Part shown: piece after piece, positions 28,453 through 37,660 of the stretch | How positions within the stretch are numbered: position 1 is the stretch's first letter | How the letters are laid out: every line of letters starts with the position of its first letter | Assembly: GCA_013112585.1 (NCBI GenBank) | Contig: JABFGH010000007.1 | Span: 62,001-126,000 of the forward strand | DNA length: 64,000 nt | From: Ignavibacteriota bacterium | GTDB taxonomy: Bacteria; Bacteroidota; Ignavibacteria; Ignavibacteriales; Melioribacteraceae | Reading direction: 5' to 3' | Notes under the pieces: generated by a model | The model's input: only the letters and a program-made list of their open reading frames with translations | Database searches by the model: none | Told to the model about the DNA's origin: nothing | Translations under genes and position numbers: made by a program

Positions 28453-29301
28453 ATGAAAATCGAAAGAAGAAACATTAACAGAGCAGCAATGACCTTGTTA
28501 TTTATATTTGCTGCAACTGCATGCTTCATTTATGAAGTACAGCAGCCATCGGCAGTTGATGCAGGAAGCACATTTACAACTATCGTCAGTCTGGAAGACT
28601 TGAATGCCGAAACTCAAAATGCACATAGAGGCGTTTTGTGTATTCTTGTTCCGGATGATTGGACATTTAATTCCGGAACTTATACCGGTGATGTAGGCTC
28701 AGGTGATATGGTTTTAAATACTGATACTGAACCATTATATGGTGATGTTGATACTTTAATTCCTCCGCCTGCAGATATGAAATGGGTAGAACTCTTAACA
28801 GATATAGGCTATCTGCATGATGCAAATGTTTTTCATGATGCAGAAATTGAGTTCCAGGTTGGTCAAAAAACCGGTGATTTTCCGATTGGATATTTAGTAA
28901 CAGTAAATACAATTGATATGTTTCAATACTTAAATGACCTGGATGAAGATCAAGAATTAGCCGGGACAGACACATCAATGAATCATATGGTTACAGTAAA
29001 TCCGGCTGTTGGTGTAAATGATGATTTAGGAATTCCGGATGAATTTCAGTTGAACCAAAATTATCCTAATCCATTTAACCCGACAACAAACATATCATTC
29101 TCACTTCCTTCAAATGCCGATGTGAAATTAACTGTGTTCAGTTTGCTCGGACAAGAAGTAGCAGTACTTGCCGATGGGCTATACAATGCCGGTCTGCACA
29201 CCGTTTCGTTTGATGCTGCTAATTTGAACAGCGGAATATATTTATACAAAATTGAATCAAACACTTTCAGCATGACAAGAAAAATGCTGCTGCTGAAATA
29301 A
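28453..29301 (+). CDS. Secreted T9SS-sorted protein, short paralogue
   Basis: 282 residues. A hydrophobic leader ends in ATAC (lipobox-like Cys ~25). Residues ~28-180 are the shared domain (QQPSAVDAGSTFTTIV, CILVPDDWTFNSGTYTGD, VGQKTGDFPIGYLVT). A T9SS type A sorting domain forms the last ~85 residues (LNQNYPNPFNPTTNISF, SGIYLYKIES). This is the minimal form of the architecture: shared domain plus sorting signal, with neither the propeller nor the fibronectin-like insert. It comes after a terminator, so it may have its own promoter. Function unknown. Confidence 0.75.
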   Translation: MKIERRNINRAAMTLLFIFAATACFIYEVQQPSAVDAGSTFTTIVSLEDLNAETQNAHRGVLCILVPDDWTFNSGTYTGDVGSGDMVLNTDTEPLYGDVDTLIPPPADMKWVELLTDIGYLHDANVFHDAEIEFQVGQKTGDFPIGYLVTVNTIDMFQYLNDLDEDQELAGTDTSMNHMVTVNPAVGVNDDLGIPDEFQLNQNYPNPFNPTTNISFSLPSNADVKLTVFSLLGQEVAVLADGLYNAGLHTVSFDAANLNSGIYLYKIESNTFSMTRKMLLLK

Positions 29302-29325
29302 TATTCTAACTGATAAACTTTATTG

Positions 29326-30411
29326 ATGATTGAAATGTTAAAAATAAAATCTATTCGCGATCTTGGTCCGCAGTTTGTGAAAAACGATCACAAAATGGTG
29401 GGCCAGGATGGCTCTTACTCTATTCCGTTAAACGGTAAATGCCTTTGGTTTTTCGGTGATACATTAATAGGTAAAAGAATTCCGGGCGAGAGTTTGTGGT
29501 ATCCCGGAGGAGAAAAAATTGGTCCCGAAAGCATGGCTGGTACCGGAGGGATAGAACAGATGCTTACCAATACAGGTTTGCTTATTTCCAACAATAATGC
29601 TGAAAACGGCTTGCATGAATTTGAATACATTCGCGAACCTGATGGAAGTTTAAAACAGTTGATCCCTTTAAAGCCTGATGAAAACCCGGACGAATTTAGA
29701 ATTTGGTGCCTGCATGGAATTAAGCTGAAAGAAAAACTCTATCTCTTCTATCAAAAAATTGAGATGTTAGGCGAAGGAGATATACTTCCTGTAAATTTTA
29801 AAATTTTAGGTTCAGGTCTTTCTGTTGGTTCAGATAAGGATTGGAATTTTAATAGATTAACTAAAAATGGATCAGATTTAATTTGGAGAGAGCGTGAGCC
29901 TCAATTTGCATCGGCGGTATTTCATTCCCTCAAAGATGATTTTATTTATCTATACGGAGTAATAGCAAATGAAGCCGGAGTGCAGCAATGCTACATTTGT
30001 CGTGTAAACCCGAACGATTTCGAAAATTTTAATTCATACGAATATTTGGTTGATGAAAACAATGTTTGGGATAAAGATTTAAAGAAGGCGATTCCAATTT
30101 TTACAGGTATGCCGAATGAACTTTCCGTTTCTTACAATAATTATCTAGGCAAATATTTGTCCGTCCATTCATTGGACTTAACAGGAAAAATTGTTGCACG
30201 AACCGCTGATAATCCTTGGGGACCTTGGAGCCACCCGATAACAATTAAGCAAATTAAGGTTAAGCGTAAACTAGATCTAAAATATCCAACATTAATTTAC
30301 GCTGCAAAAGAGCATCCATATTTATCAAAAAATGACGGCAAAAAAATATATATCACATATATAGAATTTGAAGAATATTTTCCTCACCTACTCGAAGTGG
30401 AATTTGAATGA
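29326..30411 (+). CDS. DUF4185-like five-bladed propeller protein, cytoplasmic
   Basis: About 361 residues with no signal peptide. It resembles the central propeller of the protein at 21762: GSYSIPLNGKCLWFFGDTLIG, split as GSYSIPLNGK and WFFGDTLIG, then ELSVSYNNYLGKYLSVHS and ADNPWGPWS. These are DUF4185-type features, a clan related in fold to GH43/GH130. The ATG at 29326 is preferred over the TTG at 29323. The end overlaps the next gene by 4 bp (ATGA). A glycoside hydrolase or phosphorylase role is possible but I cannot identify catalytic residues. Confidence 0.65.
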   Translation: MIEMLKIKSIRDLGPQFVKNDHKMVGQDGSYSIPLNGKCLWFFGDTLIGKRIPGESLWYPGGEKIGPESMAGTGGIEQMLTNTGLLISNNNAENGLHEFEYIREPDGSLKQLIPLKPDENPDEFRIWCLHGIKLKEKLYLFYQKIEMLGEGDILPVNFKILGSGLSVGSDKDWNFNRLTKNGSDLIWREREPQFASAVFHSLKDDFIYLYGVIANEAGVQQCYICRVNPNDFENFNSYEYLVDENNVWDKDLKKAIPIFTGMPNELSVSYNNYLGKYLSVHSLDLTGKIVARTADNPWGPWSHPITIKQIKVKRKLDLKYPTLIYAAKEHPYLSKNDGKKIYITYIEFEEYFPHLLEVEFE

Positions 30412-32483
30412 TACCTAAAGCATCTGACCTAAGCAGTGATAAACTTGTTCATAAATATGCGGATGTATTTAACCCGCCGGGACTAACAAATTTTTGGGGA
30501 ACACTCCAGGCTGATGTTGACATAACCGGAATTATGGGATTAAACTTTCCTCCCTTTACAACCGCTCATACATTAACATGCGGCATTTATCTAAATAATA
30601 GATTTTTCCCCTCACTCGGTCTTCCCGTTGCTTTCACATGGTATCCCGATAGGATTGTAAGGGAAACGGAGTATGACGGCATTGCCATAACTACAACAAC
30701 CGTAATGCCTGAAAAGAAAAAAGCGGCGGTGATTAAAATATCTTTTCAAAATAACAGCGGTGATGAAAAAGAAATTAGTTTTCGATTAGGGTATCAAGGG
30801 AATGTCAGTAAGCATATTAAACAATGGCAGTTTCCTCATCCGCCGGTTGATGAAAATAATAATGTTGTAGTTGACGAGAACCGCAATGCAATTTTATTTG
30901 AATCTTCTGATAAAAATGCTTTTAACTTGCAAGGCAGTTTCCCAATTGCCAATTCAATAAATAAATTTGGACCCTCCTACACTATAAAACTAAATGCCGG
31001 CGATGAGAAATCAATTTATTACTTCAACATAATCGGTAGTGATTATGATGAAACCATTCATGATTATGATTATTTAGTATCAATTAGAGAGAGCATTCTA
31101 AATGAAACAAGAAAATTTTGGGACGATGAACTTAAAGCAGTATTCACTCCCGGCAATGATAGATACTCGGGCTTTATGCCAACACTTTTTACTGATGATA
31201 AAGATATTCTAAAACTTTATCACACAGGAATTTTGGGAACGATATATTTTAAGCGAGATAACCCTTACTCTGTTTACGGCAGGGCATACGATACTTTAAT
31301 GCCCCGCTACTGGCAAACGGTTACTTTTATTTGGGATTACTATTTAAGCTCATTGGTTCATTCCCTTCTTGATCCTGCGGTTCAAAAAAAATATTTAAAT
31401 ATTTGGATGGAAGAAGATGTGCACACACACTTTGGCACAGATTATCTAACGGGAGGAACTGTTGGTCCATGGTACTCTGTAAATGACTTTGCAATGCTCA
31501 CGCTTTCAAACGATTACTTAAGGTGGAGCGGTGATTTTAATTTTACGGATGAAAAGATAAATTACAAACCGGCAAACAGCCGAATAGATGTTTTTACTTT
31601 GCTGACAAAATTTGCAAAGAATTGGAAAAATTTTCAATCAAGCTCAGGGCTTGCGGACTATGGCGGGATCAATAATTTATTAGAATGTGTAAGCACATAC
31701 ATTCACGAGGTTGCCGCGCTCAATGCGGCTAACATTTATAACTCTCGATTCGTATCTGAACTTGCAAAATCGAGAGGCGATAAATCACTTAGGGAGGAAT
31801 TCAATCAAAATGCCTCATTCATTCTGGAAAAAATTCAATCTCTTTATTCAAAGGGAAAAGGATTTTGGAATACGAGATTTCCTGATGGCGGCTTGGTTGA
31901 AGTAAGGCACTGCTATGATTTTATAACAATTTTAAATTCGATTCCTGATGATTTATCGGAGATTCAGAAAACTGAGATTACTAATTTTTTTATAAATGAA
32001 TTACAAACTGAAAACTGGATGCGCGCAAACTCTCCTGAAGATAATAATGCAATTTTCAGTGCACGCCCGGATCACCAATGGAATGGAGCGTACCCGGCTT
32101 GGCCCCCCATGGCAGTAACAGGCTTATATAAAATTGGTCAATCCCGTCTCGCATTTGATTGGCTTAAAGGATTGGCAAGATCTGCGAATCAAGGTCCGTT
32201 TGGTCAAGCGCACTTTACTGATGAAGCATACGAAAAAGAAAGTGGCGGTGCGAGAAAAACACCATACACGCAGCCGTTCTTAACAGACTGGATGTGTTCT
32301 TCAAACGGAAGCTGGGCTAATATTATTATAGAATCAATTTTCGGCGTTAAAGCAACATTGTTCAATGGTATTAGTGCCAAGCCGCAATTGGAAGGCTTCG
32401 ATCAGAAATCGGAATTACAAAATTTAAAGTATCAGGATAAATTGTACAATGTTACGGCGAAAGGAATTGTTCAGACGAAGTAA
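30408..32483 (+). CDS. Putative (alpha/alpha)6-barrel glycosidase
   Basis: A 691-residue cytosolic protein. The N-terminal ~230 residues are a beta-sandwich (LPVAFTWYPDRIVRETEYDG, KISFQNNSGDEKEI). The remainder is a helical toroid with motifs typical of inverting six-hairpin enzymes (PRYWQTVTFIWDYYLSSLVH, split as PRYWQTVTFIWD and YYLSSLVH; LADYGGINNLLECVSTYIHE; PDHQWNGAYPAWPPM). It recalls GH63/GH37-type or related families, but I cannot choose one. It overlaps the preceding propeller gene by 4 bp and the next reading frame slightly, so the three are one operon. Likely an intracellular glycosidase of the same glycan pathway. Confidence 0.65.
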   Translation: MIPKASDLSSDKLVHKYADVFNPPGLTNFWGTLQADVDITGIMGLNFPPFTTAHTLTCGIYLNNRFFPSLGLPVAFTWYPDRIVRETEYDGIAITTTTVMPEKKKAAVIKISFQNNSGDEKEISFRLGYQGNVSKHIKQWQFPHPPVDENNNVVVDENRNAILFESSDKNAFNLQGSFPIANSINKFGPSYTIKLNAGDEKSIYYFNIIGSDYDETIHDYDYLVSIRESILNETRKFWDDELKAVFTPGNDRYSGFMPTLFTDDKDILKLYHTGILGTIYFKRDNPYSVYGRAYDTLMPRYWQTVTFIWDYYLSSLVHSLLDPAVQKKYLNIWMEEDVHTHFGTDYLTGGTVGPWYSVNDFAMLTLSNDYLRWSGDFNFTDEKINYKPANSRIDVFTLLTKFAKNWKNFQSSSGLADYGGINNLLECVSTYIHEVAALNAANIYNSRFVSELAKSRGDKSLREEFNQNASFILEKIQSLYSKGKGFWNTRFPDGGLVEVRHCYDFITILNSIPDDLSEIQKTEITNFFINELQTENWMRANSPEDNNAIFSARPDHQWNGAYPAWPPMAVTGLYKIGQSRLAFDWLKGLARSANQGPFGQAHFTDEAYEKESGGARKTPYTQPFLTDWMCSSNGSWANIIIESIFGVKATLFNGISAKPQLEGFDQKSELQNLKYQDKLYNVTAKGIVQTK

Positions 32484-33744
32484 AAAATTAAACGCGATAA
32501 TAATTATTTCAGCAATAGTAATTTTAAATTCTTGCAGTATGAAAACCAAAAACGAAATATCGAATAATATATTTAAAGATTTTTACGAGCAGATTCTTTC
32601 TGCAAATGATTTGAGAGAAAAACAAAAATTAGCTGATAGTTTAATTTCAATCGAAAAAACTTTTCCCCTGGTGGAAGATGATACAACAGTTGTGTTAATA
32701 TACCAAGGCGATGCTGATAGCGTTGCTGTACTTGGCGATATGGGAAATTGGGTGGATAAATTTCCAATGAACAAAATTGAAGGAACTAATTTGTTTTATC
32801 TTCGGCAAAATTATCCCTCAGATGCCAGATTAGAATATTGGCTGCAATTTGGAAAAGAAGAATTACCGGCAACTGATCCGTTGAATCCTTATAAAACATT
32901 AAATGGATTTGGCGAAATCTCTGAATTGGCAATGCCGGATTATTTTCGTCATCAATTTTTTGATGATTATAAATTTGGTAAAAAAGGTGAATTAGATTTA
33001 GTGAACAAATTTTTATTACCGGAAGGAATTTTACCGTATGAGCACGATGTTCATGTTTACCTTCCTCCGGATTATTCTTCCGGCAATGAAAATTATCCTG
33101 CGGTTTATTTTCAAGACGGCATAGACTATATCGAATTTGCCCAAACTCCTTTTGTAATTAATAATTTAATTAAAGACAATCTTATTGAACCTGTGATTGC
33201 TGTTTTTGTAACGTCGCCAAATAGGCACATTCCCGAAGAACCCAATAGAATGACCGAGTACGGGATGAATGACAATTACGTAAAATTTTTTACTGATGAA
33301 TTAGTGCCCTGGGTTGATTCAAAATTCAGAACTATAAAAAATTCACAATCACGTCTCGTAGTTGGAGATTCATTCGGCGGACTGATCTCAACTTATATTG
33401 CTTTCAGCAGACCGGATGTTTTTGGTTTGGCATACAGTCAATCCGGTTATCATTCTTTTCAAAAAGATAGGTTGATAAAAAAAATAAGTGAGGCTGAACA
33501 GAAAAATGTTAGGCTTTATGTCGATACAGGAATTTATGAAAGGAAAGTTGGAGCAGCATTCTTACCAAAAGAGGAAGGTGACTTTCTGCTTGGCAACAGA
33601 AGGTTGAAAGATATTTTAGAAAAGAAGAATTACGATTTTGTATATAAGGAGTATAATGAAGGTCACACTTGGGGCAACTGGCGCCGTCATTTAATTGATG
33701 CATTAATTCATTTCTTCGGAACGAACAAGGGGTTAAACAATTGA
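32449..33744 (+). CDS. Lipoprotein esterase of the enterochelin-esterase-like alpha/beta-hydrolase family
   Basis: 431 residues. The leader is basic then hydrophobic and ends in a lipobox (IVILNSC). Residues ~75-160 form an early-set/CBM48-like domain (VVLIYQGDADSVAVLGDMGNW, split as VVLIYQGDADS and VAVLGDMGNW). Residues ~190-430 are the putative esterase domain: nucleophile Ser in GDSFGG, NPYPAVYF-like strand YPAVYFQDG, and a late His in NEGHTWGNWRR. It starts inside the preceding gene (overlap 35 bp) and its stop overlaps the ROK kinase start (TTGA). It may remove acyl groups from the glycan; substrate unknown. Confidence 0.8.
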   Translation: MLRRKELFRRSKKLNAIIIISAIVILNSCSMKTKNEISNNIFKDFYEQILSANDLREKQKLADSLISIEKTFPLVEDDTTVVLIYQGDADSVAVLGDMGNWVDKFPMNKIEGTNLFYLRQNYPSDARLEYWLQFGKEELPATDPLNPYKTLNGFGEISELAMPDYFRHQFFDDYKFGKKGELDLVNKFLLPEGILPYEHDVHVYLPPDYSSGNENYPAVYFQDGIDYIEFAQTPFVINNLIKDNLIEPVIAVFVTSPNRHIPEEPNRMTEYGMNDNYVKFFTDELVPWVDSKFRTIKNSQSRLVVGDSFGGLISTYIAFSRPDVFGLAYSQSGYHSFQKDRLIKKISEAEQKNVRLYVDTGIYERKVGAAFLPKEEGDFLLGNRRLKDILEKKNYDFVYKEYNEGHTWGNWRRHLIDALIHFFGTNKGLNN

Positions 33745-34649
33745 GAATTGGAATAGATTTCGGCGGCACAAATTATAAACTTGGATTGTTTTCATCCGAA
33801 GGGGAAATGTTAAAGTTTGAAGAAAGAAAAGTATTAGACTTAACACTAGAAGGTGATTTGCTGTTAAACTTAATTGATTCAGTAAAAGAATTTTGCGGTG
33901 AAAAGAAAATTACGCAAGGCGGATTTGCGACAAAAGGATTGGTCAATAGTTTTACTGGAATGCTCGAAGAAGATATTGGAATTGCTAATTTATTTTCAGG
34001 AAGAAACATTCGTGATGAATTTTCAAAAGCGCTGAATGCTCCTTTTGTTGTTGATAATGACGCACGAGCCTATGCTTGGGGTGAATGGAAATTCGGTGCA
34101 GGTTCCGGTTCCCAATCGATGGTATGTATGACACTCGGTACTGGATTGGGTTGTGCACTAATTCTTGACGGAAAGCCTTTCCGCGGCTCTGATCCGGTTG
34201 GCGGATTACTTGGCGGGCATATCAGTATTGACCGAAATGGTCCGGAATGTGTTTGCGGTAATACAGGTTGTTTAGAATTTTATTGCTCTGCAACCGGATT
34301 AATTAAAGCGGTTAAGGATGAATTCACGGAATTTAAAAAGCATGATGATGTTCTTCCTTTATACTTTGAAGAGTATAGCAGGAATAAAAAGAAATATGAA
34401 AAAGTGTTAAAAGAGTTTAACAATAATTTGGCGATAGGAATTGTAAATGTAATACATGCTTATGGTCCCGACACAATTGTGATTGGAGGCGGAGTTATAA
34501 AAAGTGCCGATTATTTTTTAGATGATGTAATCTCGCTTGTTAATAAAAAAGCATGGACTGTTCCGCGTGGAAAAGTAAAAATTAAAACTTCCAAACTAGG
34601 CAATAAAGCTGCAGTAATTGGGGCAGCATTTTTACCTAAACCGAAATAA
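33741..34649 (+). CDS. ROK-family sugar kinase
   Basis: 302 residues, cytosolic. The start is TTG, overlapping the previous stop as TTGA. The N-terminal phosphate loop IGIDFGGTNYKLG is at ~3-15. The ROK signature is complete: catalytic Asp in DNDARAYAWGE near 104-113, and the zinc-binding CVCGNTGCLEFYC near 171-183. The C-terminal adenosine loop is VIGGGVIKSADY. Most such kinases phosphorylate glucose, mannose, fructose or N-acetylated sugars at C6. The next gene encodes a mannose-6-phosphate isomerase-like protein, so mannose to fructose-6-phosphate is the simplest reading. Confidence 0.88.
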   Translation: MRIGIDFGGTNYKLGLFSSEGEMLKFEERKVLDLTLEGDLLLNLIDSVKEFCGEKKITQGGFATKGLVNSFTGMLEEDIGIANLFSGRNIRDEFSKALNAPFVVDNDARAYAWGEWKFGAGSGSQSMVCMTLGTGLGCALILDGKPFRGSDPVGGLLGGHISIDRNGPECVCGNTGCLEFYCSATGLIKAVKDEFTEFKKHDDVLPLYFEEYSRNKKKYEKVLKEFNNNLAIGIVNVIHAYGPDTIVIGGGVIKSADYFLDDVISLVNKKAWTVPRGKVKIKTSKLGNKAAVIGAAFLPKPK

Positions 34650-34670
34650 TGAAAAATATATTTGAGGAAT

Positions 34671-36524
34671 ATGATGAAAGCAAATACTACTGAGAATCAA
34701 ACTGATAACATTTTTAGTGCCATCAGTGCAAATCAAAATAAATTTAAGCGCGGGCTTTATGAGAAATTCCCTGCTTTTAAATGTTCAAGCGGAACAATAA
34801 ACAAAGGGTACAATTGCTTAGCTAATGTAATAAAAGCAAATATAGATAACGGCTTAAGAGTTTTAGCAATTGACGGTTATCATGGTGTTGATTGGAAATT
34901 ATTAAAGGACAATCTCAAAAAAAATCTTGAGCAAATTGAAATTGAGTGGGCGTTTACCTCGGATTGTTTCGCAGATACTGCAGAGATTGATAAAAGAGCC
35001 GAGCCTTTTTTAGGTGGAGATGATAGAGTTTTTGGAACACATTTTCCTTTTGGTTCCGAAGTATTTTTTGATGCTAAAAAAATAGCGGAGTTAAGAATTA
35101 GTGCAGCAATTGCGCGCGGAAGAGGTCCGGGGAAACTATTAGTAATACTTGGCATAGGCAGCAGTTTTGTTGAGCAGTACGACCAACTTTGGTATATGGA
35201 TATGCCGAAGGATATTGTACAGAGAAAATTTAGAGATGGACAGTTAAACAATATCGGAATTGATGACAAAAAATCATTTGAAGAATTTTATAAACGCTCA
35301 TATTTTTTTGAATGGCCTGCACAAAACAGATTAAAGAAAAAATTACTAAAAGAGTTGGATTATTTTATTGACGGTACAAATGAAGATGATCCCTGCGTAA
35401 TTAGCGGTGATGACTATCAAAAAATATTAGATGAAGTCTCTGAATCACCATTTAGGGTTAGACCATGGTTTCTGCCGGGTCCTTGGGGCGGTAAATACAT
35501 GCAGGGTCACATGGGGTTAGACCCCGATGAACCAAATATAGCATGGTCATATGAATTGATCGTGCCGGAAAATGGAGTTCAGGTTACAGATGGAGAAAAT
35601 AAACTTGAATTCTCTTTTGACTCCTTAATGTTTTATTCAAATAATAAAATTCTTGGGAAAAATGCCGACAATCAATTTAAGGATGCTTGGCCTCTTAGGC
35701 TCGATTATCTCGATACTGTTAACGGGGGTAAACTTTCAGTGCAGGTGCATCCAAGACCCGATTACATAAGAAAAGAGTTTGGTGAAACGTACACTCAAGA
35801 CGAGACATACTATATTACCAATTGCAAGCCCGGTGCAAAGATTTATCTTGGCTTAACTGAAGATTGTGACCCTGAAGAATTTAAAAAAGAATTATACGGC
35901 TCAATTGAAAATGACAAGGAAATTGATTTGGATAAATTTCTAAACAGTGAAACCGCAAATCCGCATGATCTTTTTCTCATTCCAAATGGCACAGTTCATT
36001 GCAGCGCCGAAGATAATTTAGTTCTCGAAATTAGTGCTACTCCCTACATTTTCACATTTAAAATTTATGACTACTTAAGAAAAGATCTTCAAGGCAACCT
36101 TCGACCAATCAATATTGAAAGGGGTTTCGAAAATATTAGATTTGAAAGAAGAAAGGAGTGGGTTCAAAAAAATGCTATTCCAAAACCTAAACTAATAAAT
36201 GAAGGTGCGGGATGGAAAGAATACTCACTTTATAATAAACCTTTTACATTTTATAATATTAATAGAGTTGAATTCTACAATGATTATCTACTAGAAACGA
36301 AAGACCGACCATTTGCCATTAACCTTGTTGAGGGTGAAAGGATAGAGCTTGAAACTGAAAAAGGGAATAAATCTTCACTAGCCTATTTAGAAAGTATGGT
36401 AATACCGGCAGCGGCTGGCAAAGTAAAATTCAAGAATAAAACCGGTCAAAGGTGTAAAGTTGTGCTAGTGTATGTTCGTCCCGAGATAGGAAGATCAGAG
36501 GCATTAAATGATCCGATTGAATAA
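34671..36524 (+). CDS. manA: Class I mannose-6-phosphate isomerase with large N-terminal extension
   Basis: About 617 residues. The C-terminal ~350 residues form the cupin-type isomerase: WGGKYMQGHMG near 268-278, LSVQVHPRPDYIRKEFGE with zinc ligands near 353-370, DETYYI, and IPNGTVHCSAEDN near 441-453. The N-terminal ~240 residues are a separate domain (VLAIDGYHGVDWKLLKD, TDCFADT-like SDCFADTAEID, LLVILGIGSSFVEQYDQLW) resembling the uridine-kinase fold without a clear P-loop; I do not recognise it with certainty. Typical ManA proteins have 310-420 residues. AGGA precedes the ATGs at 34671/34674. It follows the ROK kinase by 21 bp. Confidence 0.82.
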   Translation: MMKANTTENQTDNIFSAISANQNKFKRGLYEKFPAFKCSSGTINKGYNCLANVIKANIDNGLRVLAIDGYHGVDWKLLKDNLKKNLEQIEIEWAFTSDCFADTAEIDKRAEPFLGGDDRVFGTHFPFGSEVFFDAKKIAELRISAAIARGRGPGKLLVILGIGSSFVEQYDQLWYMDMPKDIVQRKFRDGQLNNIGIDDKKSFEEFYKRSYFFEWPAQNRLKKKLLKELDYFIDGTNEDDPCVISGDDYQKILDEVSESPFRVRPWFLPGPWGGKYMQGHMGLDPDEPNIAWSYELIVPENGVQVTDGENKLEFSFDSLMFYSNNKILGKNADNQFKDAWPLRLDYLDTVNGGKLSVQVHPRPDYIRKEFGETYTQDETYYITNCKPGAKIYLGLTEDCDPEEFKKELYGSIENDKEIDLDKFLNSETANPHDLFLIPNGTVHCSAEDNLVLEISATPYIFTFKIYDYLRKDLQGNLRPINIERGFENIRFERRKEWVQKNAIPKPKLINEGAGWKEYSLYNKPFTFYNINRVEFYNDYLLETKDRPFAINLVEGERIELETEKGNKSSLAYLESMVIPAAAGKVKFKNKTGQRCKVVLVYVRPEIGRSEALNDPIE

Positions 36525-36553
36525 AATAATTTTGAGAATTATAAAGGTACACA

Positions 36554-37654
36554 ATGGCTGAAGTTAAACTTGTAGGCATAAGTAAAATATATCAGGGAAC
36601 TGAAAAAGCAGTTAACTCAGTTGACATCAATGTACGGGATAAGGAATTTGTTGTGCTTGTGGGTCCATCTGGCTGCGGCAAGTCAACAACATTACGAATG
36701 ATTGCGGGACTTGAGGAAGTAACGGAAGGTGAATTATATATTGATGATAAAAGAGTAAATGACGTTGCTCCTAAGAATAGAGATATAGCAATGGTCTTTC
36801 AAAATTACGCACTATATCCTCACATGACGGTTTATGACAATATGGCGTTTGGACTTAAGCTTAGAAAGTATTCAAAAGATGAAATTAAGAAAAGAGTGGA
36901 TCACGCGGCTGCAATCCTGGGAATTGAGGAATTACTTAACCGTAAACCGAAGGAATTATCGGGCGGACAGAGACAGCGGGTTGCGGTGGGCAGGGCAATT
37001 GTACGCAAGCCTAAAGTCTTCTTGTTTGATGAACCTTTATCTAACCTGGATGCAAAATTAAGAGTACAGATGCGCACCGAAATATCCAAACTGCACCAAA
37101 CGCTTGGTGCTACTATGATCTATGTTACCCACGATCAAACTGAAGCAATGACTATGGGTGATAGAATTGTAATTATGAAAGATGGATTCATTCAGCAAAT
37201 AGATTCGCCGCTGAATATTTATAATAATCCGGTAAATAAATTTGTAGCGGGATTTATTGGTAGTCCGGCAATGAATTTTGTTGAAGGGGAAATTGACAAT
37301 AACGGCTCTCTTTCATTTGTATCGCAAAACGGAGATTTTAAAATTGATTTGGGTGAACGGTATGGTCATCTGAAAGAATTTACCGGGAAAAAAGTCTCGC
37401 TGGGAATAAGACCGGAGAACATTAATGATTCAGCATTTAATGATGGCACAATAGGAATAGAAGTAAATGTGAAACTGGAAGTAATAGAACCGATGGGTAA
37501 TGAAATGTTTATTTATTTTAAACTTGCCGGAGAGCAATGTATAGGCAGGGTTTCGCCGGACTTTAAAGGCAATTCCGGTGAGGAGGTAAAAATATTTTTA
37601 GACTTGAAGAGAATTCATTTTTTTGATCAAACAAGCGGTGAAGCGATACAGTAA
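36554..37654 (+). CDS. ABC transporter ATPase, UgpC/MsmK type
   Basis: 366 residues. Walker A GPSGCGKST near 37-45, Q-loop VFQNYALYPHM, signature LSGGQRQRVAVGRA near 135-148, Walker B VFLFDEPLSNLD and H-loop VTHDQTEAM are all intact. The C-terminal ~130 residues are a TOBE regulatory domain (LGIRPENI). It belongs to the carbohydrate importer ATPases that serve MalF/MalG-type permeases and can energise several importers. No permease is adjacent, so it most likely serves the permeases at 14139-15898. It ends 7 bp from the convergent GDSL gene. Confidence 0.92.
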   Translation: MAEVKLVGISKIYQGTEKAVNSVDINVRDKEFVVLVGPSGCGKSTTLRMIAGLEEVTEGELYIDDKRVNDVAPKNRDIAMVFQNYALYPHMTVYDNMAFGLKLRKYSKDEIKKRVDHAAAILGIEELLNRKPKELSGGQRQRVAVGRAIVRKPKVFLFDEPLSNLDAKLRVQMRTEISKLHQTLGATMIYVTHDQTEAMTMGDRIVIMKDGFIQQIDSPLNIYNNPVNKFVAGFIGSPAMNFVEGEIDNNGSLSFVSQNGDFKIDLGERYGHLKEFTGKKVSLGIRPENINDSAFNDGTIGIEVNVKLEVIEPMGNEMFIYFKLAGEQCIGRVSPDFKGNSGEEVKIFLDLKRIHFFDQTSGEAIQ

Positions 37655-37660
37655 TTAAAA

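Noticed and set aside
29326-30411. GH130 mannoside phosphorylase
   Set aside because: It would fit the mannose context and is a propeller, but I could not find the expected catalytic Asp motifs; DUF4185-like features fit better.
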